DNA from: Nocardia farcinica
GTDB lineage: Bacteria; Actinomycetota; Actinomycetes; Mycobacteriales; Mycobacteriaceae
Assembly (NCBI RefSeq): GCF_001182745.1
Contig: NZ_LN868941.1
Location: forward strand, 32,709 to 96,708
DNA length: 64,000 bases
Direction: 5' to 3'
The translations under genes were made by a program, and so were the position numbers. Of this stretch, positions 58,275 to 64,000 are shown in pieces; position 1 is the first letter of the stretch; each line of letters starts with the position of its first letter. The notes below the pieces were generated by a model. That model worked only from the letters and a program-made list of their open reading frames with translations. It did not search any database and was not told the origin of the DNA.

Positions 58275-58702
58275 CCCCGCAGCCGCTCGACACCGATCCG
58301 GATCGTGGTGACGAACACCGCCGTCGCGGTGCGCGCGGCCGCACGCCGGTCCGCGACCGTCAGGGCCTCGCTCTGCGCGGCCAGCGTCGCCGCGTCGCCG
58401 CGTTCGGCGACGGTCAGCGCCAACCGCCGGAACCCGATCGGCACCGGGCTATCAACGCTGTCGAGATCGGCCAAGTCCACCGGAAGCCCGCCCAAGGTGT
58501 CGATGACACCGACACAAGCCAGCTCAACGAGCTGCGCCGTAGTCGGCGCGCTCTCGCCGACCAGCACCAAGAGCGGCTCCGGGCACGAGGGGCACTCGTC
58601 GTACGCGGCGCCGACGAGCTGGGCAAGTAAATCCGTGTCCACGCCCCATCCGGCCAGCTTGCCGGGTGGGACCTCGAACCCGCTGTGTCCGTGGTCAATC
58701 AC
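58271..58702 (-). CDS. Unknown 143-residue protein
   Basis: A GTG-started frame with coding-like third positions. Parts: GKLAGWGVDTDLLAQLVGAAYDECPSCPEPLLVL (includes a CPSC pair), then VIDTLGGLPVDLADLDSVDSPVPIGF and an Ala-rich helical end (DRRAAARTATAVFVTTIRIG). The CxxC-like pair could bind metal or be redox-active, but the partner Cys is missing. Function unknown. Confidence 0.5.
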   Translation of the reverse strand: MIDHGHSGFEVPPGKLAGWGVDTDLLAQLVGAAYDECPSCPEPLLVLVGESAPTTAQLVELACVGVIDTLGGLPVDLADLDSVDSPVPIGFRRLALTVAERGDAATLAAQSEALTVADRRAAARTATAVFVTTIRIGVERLRG

Positions 58703-58827
58703 ACGTAGATGGTGTCACCGATCAGCCCGGAAGTTCGGCCGAACGAGCACGAGAGCCCCAGGGCAGATGGCGCCGGGCTCCCACCCCGACCAATGCCGGG
58801 CGTGCCGGTGAGCCTTCCACGCCAGGA

Positions 58828-59496
58828 TCAGCGTCGCGGTTTCCTCGCGGTGAACAACGTGACATCTCCTACCTCGCTGAGATTCACCTCGGCGAAGGCG
58901 CTTCTCAGCGCCGTCTCCAGTCCGGCGTGGTCGTCCGCTGCGTTGTTGAACGCCCCGACCTCGGTGTAGATCGCAGTCAACACCCGGCCGAACAGCGTGC
59001 TGGACTTCCGGTTGAGGATGGTCGATCCGAACAGCACGCCGTCGTCGGCGAGCACCTGGGCGAGATGAGCGAACGCCACACCTTTCTCACCGAAATCGCC
59101 CGGTAGGCAGTGAAGAACGAAGTTGATCCCGATCGAGTCGAACCCAACCCCAGCGCTTTCGGGCACGGGGTCTAGAACGCTTGCTGCGACGGTACGAACG
59201 TCGCAGCTCCTACCCTCCAGCCGACGGCGAGTATGCGCCAGCGGCTCCGGGTTCAGATCCATCAGCGTGACGGCGGACTCCGGGGGCAGCTCGGCGTTGG
59301 CCAGGTACCACCCGGAACCCGGGCCCACCTCGAGGTGCTTCCGGCCGATGAACCGGTTGTACTGGTCCAGCATGACCTCTGCCGGGCATTGCCAGGCGAA
59401 CCGGTCCGACAGCTTGATGACCCACAAGTCGTAGACCGCCAAGAACGCGGGCGTATACGGCTCTGCGGCGATGCGGGCGGCATCCTTGCCTGCCAT
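58828..59496 (-). CDS. Class I SAM-dependent methyltransferase
   Basis: The 222-residue enzyme has motif I HLEVGPGSGWYLA (55-67), acidic motif II VTLMDLNPEPLAHTRRRLEG, FDSIGINFVLHCLPG (motif IV) and GSTILNRKSSTLFGRVL. It resembles small-molecule or natural-product methyltransferases rather than DNA enzymes. ATG 59496 with GGGAGG at 5 nt is used; the frame extends to 59601 with poor composition. It may tailor a product of the neighbouring P450 or GT. Confidence 0.8.
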   Translation of the reverse strand: MAGKDAARIAAEPYTPAFLAVYDLWVIKLSDRFAWQCPAEVMLDQYNRFIGRKHLEVGPGSGWYLANAELPPESAVTLMDLNPEPLAHTRRRLEGRSCDVRTVAASVLDPVPESAGVGFDSIGINFVLHCLPGDFGEKGVAFAHLAQVLADDGVLFGSTILNRKSSTLFGRVLTAIYTEVGAFNNAADDHAGLETALRSAFAEVNLSEVGDVTLFTARKPRR

Positions 59497-59648
59497 GGGT
59501 CCTCCCAGCTCAAGGAACGGGTCCGTCCGTCTGGAACCCTCACAACGCCAGCTGACCATGCTGGCGCAGTCCGGGCCCAGGATCTCACACACCCTGGCCA
59601 CTCGGCGCAGATCGCATTGCCTCGCACCCGGAAGAGATCATTGTGCGT

Positions 59649-59673
59649 TAATGTATCTAAAGAGTCTATAGAC
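59649..59673. promoter_or_regulatory. TTTAGATACATTA box and GTCTATAGAC palindrome
   Basis: TAATGTATCTAAAG (59649-59662) is the reverse complement of the TTTAGATACATTA box seen three times at 259-410; next to it is the palindrome GTCTATAGAC (59664-59673). It lies in the 314-bp gap before the small gene at 59811, after which GAGGAAGGAGG precedes a 17-codon frame (59702-59755) that may be a leader peptide. Confidence 0.55.
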
Positions 59674-59810
59674 ACCAACGAGGAAGGAGGCCGCTATCGA
59701 AGTGGACGCTGTGGCACACCCACGACCGTGGCCAGCAGCGATTCATCTTGGTTAACCGAAATCAGCGTGTCGCGTGCTCCGGCGCGACTCTCCATGCAAG
59801 GATGTCGCAC

Positions 59811-60071
59811 ATGGCTGGAGTAAAGCGCCTGTCTTACTCACGAAAGACGTACGGCTTCAAGCTGCATCAGAACGTCGACAAACTGATCGACGAGTTGGCC
59901 GCCGCCGAAACTGGAGGCGACCGGAGCAGGTTGCTGACGTTGCTGGTGTGCGAGAGGCGCGGCGTCCCGGTCGACGAGATCCTCGTTCCCGATGAGAACG
60001 GCCAGGAGTCACTACTCGACGGCACCACGAAAAAGGAGGTCACAAGGAAGCACCGACAATCGGTCGCATAG
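59811..60071 (+). CDS. Small basic plasmid protein, possible DNA-binder
   Basis: An 86-residue protein starting AGVKRLSYSRKTYGFKLHQN, then NVDKLIDELAAAETGGDRSRLLTLL and a hydrophilic tail (TTKKEVTRKHRQSVA). The basic-start and helical layout fit a small regulatory DNA-binding protein, perhaps of the ribbon-helix-helix kind. ATG 59811 has AAGG at 9 nt; ATG 59802 is the alternative. It lies between the TTTAGATACA box and the rep gene, so a copy-number or partition role is likely. The function is inferred. Confidence 0.6.
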   Translation: MAGVKRLSYSRKTYGFKLHQNVDKLIDELAAAETGGDRSRLLTLLVCERRGVPVDEILVPDENGQESLLDGTTKKEVTRKHRQSVA

Positions 60072-60153
60072 TCCGGGGCTAGCTCACGCCAGCACGCCCT
60101 GAAGACCAGCGGAGACCAAAGACCACAAACTGAACAATCGACCGGGTTAACCA

Positions 60154-60232
60154 CATGGACGGAAGCCCTCAGCCACGCCTAGCCGAGAGCTCCCGGTTCG
60201 TCCATGGGGGATGAGCATTCGCCTTCTCATCT
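60154..60232. promoter_or_regulatory. Two inverted repeats in the rep leader
   Basis: CATGGACG (60154-60161) with CGTCCATG (60199-60206), and GGATGAG with CTCATCTCC flanking 10 nt (60209-60232). They lie between the small gene and the rep start at 60269, so may form RNA hairpins that control Rep synthesis. Nothing else was seen in the 197-bp gap. Confidence 0.45.
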
Positions 60233-60268
60233 CCACGGTGTACCCCCTCAGCAACGAAAGGCCATCCC

Positions 60269-62146
60269 TTGCTGAAGGAACCCAGGGTCGAGGATACCGC
60301 ACGCCCGAAATCCGGTTCAACCGAAACCGCAGAGTGTGTCGAAAACTCACCCTCCTCAAACCGAAGCGGCAGCCCACCAGGGCCACCATCACAGCTCAGA
60401 TTGCGCGAGTTGGACCATGTCCTCTACTCCGGTCCCTACGTTCTCATCGACGCCGACAACCATTCGCCGCGCCGGACCCGGTCTCTCGACAGGGCGTACG
60501 CCGCGATCGACGCCGGCGAGGTTGCTACGGCTGGTGGGACTCTCCGGCCTGGCAACGTCGGCGCAGACATCGACCCCCTCCCAGAGCACGCTGTGCTCGG
60601 TGACGCGGTCGCCGAGGTACTCGTCGGGTGGCTCCACGATCAGGGCATCTTCTACCTGGCGCGTGAGTCCGGTCGGCCCGGAGGTCGGCACGTTGTAGGC
60701 GTCGGCGCATCGCCGGACCAGATGGAGGAATGGAACCGCCTGTGCGCCGATACCGCGCAAGCGTTCGGCGTTCCGGTCGACGACCGCTCTGGCGGCGTGC
60801 TGAGACTGCTCGCCGCCCCGCACCGCAAGGGATACTCCGCACCTGTTCTCGGCGGAACGCTGACGCTGAACGCCCCCACCGTGAGGACGCGAGCCAGCCG
60901 GGTCCGCGGTGCGCGGCCGGCGCGTCGACGGCCTTCGCCTAGCTCTCGCCCGGCGCCCGCTGGTCCCGACACCTCCCGCTCTGCGCGGGAGTACGGGCAA
61001 GTCTGCGCCATGATCCGCCGTGGATGCACCCCTGCCGAGGCGTGGCGGGCCCAGAACCGCCCCGGATCGAAAGCTTCCGAGCGTGGAGAGCACCGGTGGC
61101 GGCGCTTCGTCTGGCTCGATGCCCACACCACCGTGTGCGCCGAGGAAGGGCTTACGCCGGAGCAAGCATGGCAGCGGGTCAGCGCAGCAAGTCCGGCCGT
61201 GTGCCGCAAGATCGGACGGCGAGCATGGCAGCGCCTCTGGGAGCGTGCGGTCGAGCAGGCGGCCATTCAGCGGCCGCGCCGGCGGCGCCTGCCGTCCGAC
61301 ACTGTGAATAGGTCGACGGGAGCGGACAACGCGCGGATCGCCGCTGTCGCAGCGGGCCTCAAAACAGCACTCGATGCGACAGATCTGGGCGTGCGCCCCC
61401 AACGACGGAGGAACTGCGAGATTCTGCTGCTGAACCTCGCGCCGGTCTTCGTCAGGCGGGAGGGTTCAATCTCGGTGCGGGATATCGCTCTTCGTGCGGG
61501 CATCGACGTGAAAACGGTCCGGGTGTGCCGCGACCTACTCATCGCCCACGGACTTCTCGCGACGACGCACCACTACGCAGGCGGCGCGTCGGACAGCCAC
61601 GCTTACGCGATGGGACCAGCGGCCCGTCCTTACGTCGACGACGCAGTTTCGAAAATTTCCCCCACTTGTCCGAAGGACACCCCCCTCCCCCCAACGCCCT
61701 CCGGCCGCGCCGACCGCTCCCTCCTCCGCTCCCGCTTCCGCCGTGAACGCCACCACTGGCGCATCCGCTGCGCAGCCCTAGCCGACCTACCCCCTGGTGA
61801 ATCCCTGGCCAGCAGCTCGTCACCCGCGGTGAAGGCGTACCGCTCGCTGCGCTACCAGCAGCGCTGGTGGCGCAGCCTGTCGTGCGACGACCAGGAGGCG
61901 CGTCGGGCTGCCAGGCGCGCGACACTCGAGGCGCTGACCCCCAGCGCCCGCTCGGCCTGGTTCAACTGGCTGGACCGGCGGAACAGCCTGGTGGCCGTGG
62001 TTGATCGGGCTGCCGCCGGAACCTTCACTTCGACCGACCGATCTGTCCTGGCTGCTGCGCCTCGAACTGTGCACACGGGGCTGCAAGACCCCAGCTGGCA
62101 GCCCTGCCGCCCTCGGAGCAGACAGCTCGTCTTGGCGGCGGCTTAG
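60269..62146 (+). CDS. Plasmid replication initiator with prim-pol-like motifs
   Basis: The 625-residue protein starts at TTG 60269 (AAAGG upstream). An archaeo-eukaryotic-primase-like region shows acidic GADIDPLPE (about 100), a sxH-type GGRHVVGVG (about 139) and VDDRSGGVLRLLAAPHRKGY (about 170-190), followed by a helical and Arg-rich middle and an HTH-like ISVRDIALRAGIDVKTVRVC. These features occur in Rep proteins of actinobacterial theta-type plasmids. It would open the origin and synthesise primers at the iteron region directly downstream. The motifs were assigned by eye. Confidence 0.75.
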   Translation: MLKEPRVEDTARPKSGSTETAECVENSPSSNRSGSPPGPPSQLRLRELDHVLYSGPYVLIDADNHSPRRTRSLDRAYAAIDAGEVATAGGTLRPGNVGADIDPLPEHAVLGDAVAEVLVGWLHDQGIFYLARESGRPGGRHVVGVGASPDQMEEWNRLCADTAQAFGVPVDDRSGGVLRLLAAPHRKGYSAPVLGGTLTLNAPTVRTRASRVRGARPARRRPSPSSRPAPAGPDTSRSAREYGQVCAMIRRGCTPAEAWRAQNRPGSKASERGEHRWRRFVWLDAHTTVCAEEGLTPEQAWQRVSAASPAVCRKIGRRAWQRLWERAVEQAAIQRPRRRRLPSDTVNRSTGADNARIAAVAAGLKTALDATDLGVRPQRRRNCEILLLNLAPVFVRREGSISVRDIALRAGIDVKTVRVCRDLLIAHGLLATTHHYAGGASDSHAYAMGPAARPYVDDAVSKISPTCPKDTPLPPTPSGRADRSLLRSRFRRERHHWRIRCAALADLPPGESLASSSSPAVKAYRSLRYQQRWWRSLSCDDQEARRAARRATLEALTPSARSAWFNWLDRRNSLVAVVDRAAAGTFTSTDRSVLAAAPRTVHTGLQDPSWQPCRPRSRQLVLAAA

Positions 62147-62219
62147 GCTAGACGGGGGTACTGAGCGCGCGGCGGATCGTAACCGGCAGGTGGAGGTCCG
62201 ATAGCTTTGGAAGAGCCGT

Positions 62220-62242
62220 GAGCCCCGGCACTATTGGGGCTC
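62220..62242. terminator. Hairpin after rep gene
   Basis: GAGCCCC (62220-62226) pairs with GGGGCTC (62236-62242) across a 9-nt loop, 74 bp after the Rep stop codon. Confidence 0.6.
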
Positions 62243-62468
62243 TGCGGGCTTGTGGCGGACACGGACGCGGCGAGGGTAACGACTGAACTCTGACACGGTC
62301 CAGCGGGTTGAGCAGTGCCGGTGTCGGGCTCCGTCGGCTGGGCCGTACGGCATACACACCGCGTGAGCAGGGAGGCCAGGCGACCGGACTGGGCCCAGCA
62401 GTGCGAGCCGCCTCGCGCCTCGAACCTGATGTGGCGGGTCGAACGGTTCGAGCTGCGTGCTCAAGAGC

Positions 62469-62688
62469 GAAACTTCCCACACAACTTCGGAGTTGGGCCG
62501 GTTAAGGAGTGTTCGGTGCCAGCGGAAACTTCCCACACCGCGAATATCGGGTAAACCACGGTTTACCCGAGCCCGGGTTGAATCCGGCGCTGACGTCAGC
62601 AGGTCGAAGAACTTCACTACGTGCGTGAGGTCGCAGGCCAGAGTGGAAACTTCCCACACTGACCACAATCTCAAAACGTCCGTTTTGG
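62469..62688. other. Probable replication origin: three iterons and two palindromes
   Basis: Three direct copies of GAAACTTCCCACAC start at 62469, 62525 and 62647. Between the second and third lies the 20-bp palindrome GGGTAAACC-AC-GGTTTACCC (62549-62568), and after the third AAAACGTCCGTTTT (62674-62687). The region sits in a 687-bp gene-free stretch directly downstream of rep. Spacing (56 and 122 bp) is irregular, but iterons plus palindrome next to rep is the classic layout of an iteron origin. Confidence 0.75.
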
Positions 62689-62833
62689 AAGCGTGGCAGG
62701 GCCGCGTGAACGGCAAGGATTCCGCCGAGCCCTTCCGGGTCGACCGGCGACCGAGGGCCTCAGCGCGTCGTCACAGTGACGAAATGGTTTGGGGGAAGGC
62801 AGTGGTTGGTAAACGCAGTCTCTCGGCCCAACT

Positions 62834-63100
62834 TCAGGTTTGGTTCGAGGGGACCTCGGGCATGCGTCCGTGTTCGTCGGGTCGCGGCACGCCGGCCGAA
62901 TCGAGCCAGGCGTTGACGGCATCGTCTACGGTCTTAGAGATGACGTAGCCGCGCTTCTTGATCCAGTCGAGACGAGCGATCGTCGAAGCATGGAGTTGCG
63001 TCCCAAACTGCTTCTTGCCGACGCCTTTTCGAACCGGCAGCTCCACGGCCGCGGCTACTGAGGAATCTCCGCTGGTAGGTGTACTGCGCGAAGCATTCAC
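62834..63100 (-). CDS. Small basic protein divergent from parA
   Basis: The GTG at 63100 with GGAGGAG at 4 nt is preferred to the weak ATG at 63127; product 88 residues. It begins NASRSTPTSGDSSV, continues KKQFGTQLHASTIARLDWIKKRGYVISKTVDDAVNAWLDSAG and ends polar. The helical core with STIARLDWIKKRGYVISKTV fits a ribbon-helix-helix or ParG-like centromere-binding protein. It is divergent from parA across a promoter and a palindrome, so it is a candidate partner of ParA. Confidence 0.65.
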   Translation of the reverse strand: MNASRSTPTSGDSSVAAAVELPVRKGVGKKQFGTQLHASTIARLDWIKKRGYVISKTVDDAVNAWLDSAGVPRPDEHGRMPEVPSNQT

Positions 63101-63169
63101 GGTAACTCCTCCAATGAAGATGGACATCCGGTTCTTCAGTGCGGTTTCGGCGAATCGCCGCCGTAGCCG

Positions 63170-63197
63170 TTGACACTAGAAAACTATCTTATATCCT
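63170..63197 (+). promoter_or_regulatory. Promoter for parA
   Basis: TTGACA (63170-63175) and TATCCT (63192-63197) are separated by 16 bp of AT-rich sequence, an unusually canonical -35 for this GC-rich DNA. parA starts 91 bp downstream. Confidence 0.6.
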
Positions 63198-63250
63198 CTC
63201 TTACAGTCGCAGTTACCACCGCGGCGATTCTCAAACCCAAATCCGAAGTA

Positions 63251-63267
63251 GCCCACACGATGTGGGC
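63251..63267. promoter_or_regulatory. Palindrome in parA leader, candidate operator or centromere site
   Basis: GCCCACACGATGTGGGC: 7-bp arms GCCCACA/TGTGGGC around CGA, flanked on each side by GAAGTA. It lies 22 bp before the parA ATG and may bind the protein encoded at 62834 or ParA. Confidence 0.55.
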
Positions 63268-63288
63268 GAAGTACACGGAGGTAGAACC

Positions 63289-64000
63289 ATGGCATACGTC
63301 GAGGTTGTTCTGAATCAGAAGGGTGGCGTCGGCAAGTCCACGCTCACCGTCAACCTGGCGGCCACCACCGCGGATGCGCTGTCGAGCTCGGAGCCGGGCA
63401 CCATCTCTCCCGTTGCGGCGGTCAGCATCGACCCCCAGGGGTCGGCAGTCTGGTGGGCAGACCGAGTTGCGGATCTGCCGTTTCATATCGTCCAGGCGCA
63501 CAATGACATTGAAGGACTGCGCGCTCTCCGGAACAGCAGCAGCATCGACCACTTCTACGTCGACACCCCAGGCTGGATCGGCCACGACGAAGATGACGAA
63601 GCAGCTGCCGACCCTCTCGGCAAGGGGCCCGCGGCCGAGGCGCTGCGCGCTGTGCTCGAATCCGCTGACCACGTGATCGTGCCGATCGAGCCCGAGCCGC
63701 TCGCGTTCGATCCGACGGCTCGGACAATCGAGAAGGTCATCAAGCCGCGTGGGTTGGATTTCCTTGTCGTAGTCAACAACTGGGACCCACGAGACGGTAT
63801 GGCGGACTTGGAGCAGACCAAGGACTACGTCAAGGCCAACGGGTGGCCTCTCGCGAATACCGTGATCCGCCACTACAAGGTTCACGCACGTGCCGCAGCC
63901 GAAGGCACCGTGGTGACGGAGTACCCGCGCAACCGAGTTAGCTTGGAAGCGCGTGCCGATTTCAGCAAGCTCGCTCTTGAGCTCAAGGCCGGGGCTCGCT
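63289..64000 (+). CDS. parA: ParA-family partition ATPase, 3' end beyond window
   Basis: 237 codons are seen and the frame is open at the edge. Walker A is QKGGVGKST (residue 10 on), Walker A' VSIDPQGS, Walker B FYVDTPGWIG, with a C-terminal VNNWDPRDGM strand, as in plasmid partition ParA proteins, which move plasmids along the nucleoid. ATG 63289 has GGAGG at 7 nt. The divergent small gene at 62834 is the likely centromere-binding partner, although a parB could lie beyond the edge. Confidence 0.85.
   Translation, partial: MAYVEVVLNQKGGVGKSTLTVNLAATTADALSSSEPGTISPVAAVSIDPQGSAVWWADRVADLPFHIVQAHNDIEGLRALRNSSSIDHFYVDTPGWIGHDEDDEAAADPLGKGPAAEALRAVLESADHVIVPIEPEPLAFDPTARTIEKVIKPRGLDFLVVVNNWDPRDGMADLEQTKDYVKANGWPLANTVIRHYKVHARAAAEGTVVTEYPRNRVSLEARADFSKLALELKAGAR

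Noticed and set aside
1..64000. tRNA, rRNA, CRISPR array, insertion sequence and type VII (ESX) secretion genes
   Set aside because: No cloverleaf, repeat-spacer array, transposase motif, or WxG100/EccC-like sequence was noticed while reading the proteins and intergenic regions.

Overview
The window is about 64 kb of high-GC actinobacterial DNA with the content of a large conjugative plasmid from a mycolate-type host (Nocardia, Rhodococcus or a relative). The reasons are: a plasmid-type Rep protein with prim-pol-like motifs followed by an iteron-bearing probable origin (60.3-62.7 kb); a ParA partition ATPase cut by the right edge; an actinobacterial type IV secretion/conjugation operon (36-51 kb); a secreted cutinase-like protein; and strong G/C at third codon positions throughout. 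No tRNA, rRNA, CRISPR array or insertion sequence was seen. No relaxase was recognised, so the transfer machinery is probably completed outside the window.

Layout. 0-7.8 kb: a partial small gene and a divergent 2,428-residue methyltransferase-helicase, with a second gene nested in another frame near its 5' end. 7.8-25.1 kb: a dense metabolic island. It holds a divergent HisG paralogue, an HD dNTPase-like protein, a kinase-fold protein, two GT4 glycosyltransferases, two regulators (XRE/TPR and WYL), and a 9-gene overlapping minus-strand operon: radical SAM, B12-type radical SAM, small protein, SDR, FkbH/FGE fusion, S66 (LD-carboxypeptidase/MccF-like) peptidase, HhH-GPD DNA glycosylase and GT4. 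A paralogue of the small protein is divergently transcribed. 25.2-30.7 kb: a 7-gene coupled operon with a nucleoside hydrolase and two resolvase-like proteins lacking the usual serine, facing an XRE/DUF5753 plus DUF397 pair across clustered TGTCAC operators. 30.8-35.5 kb: a MoxR ATPase, a VWA protein and a coiled-coil protein (RavA/ViaA-like), next to a small gene with two AATGGGTACCCATT operators.

35.7-51.2 kb: the conjugation operon, with DUF4913, a T4CP plus a truncated T4CP-like copy, a VirB4-like ATPase, an SCO6880-like protein, a VirB6-like protein, two tandem paralogous membrane-anchored proteins, two VirB2-like pilins, a ParA-like NTPase, a lipoprotein, a transglycosylase/NlpC hydrolase, a cutinase-like hydrolase and a glycine-zipper protein. 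51.4-56.5 kb: three HTH-type genes, an ImmA-type protease, a multi-span membrane protein and a P450, the last five genes consecutive. 56.6-59.5 kb: a GT2-HTH fusion, small unknown genes and a methyltransferase. 59.6-64 kb: the replication and partition region.

How the parts may work together. Plasmid-wide coordination is suggested by two short motifs shared between distant loci: TTTAGATACA (259-410 and 59649) and the palindrome AAAACGNNNGTTTT (386, 32270, 62674). The island at 7.8-25 kb looks like a natural-product or nucleotide-modification pathway. It combines a HisG-type entry enzyme and two radical SAM enzymes with proteins that could protect the host: a dNTPase, a monofunctional base-excision glycosylase and an MccF-like peptidase. 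That reading is inference from gene content; no product can be assigned from sequence alone.
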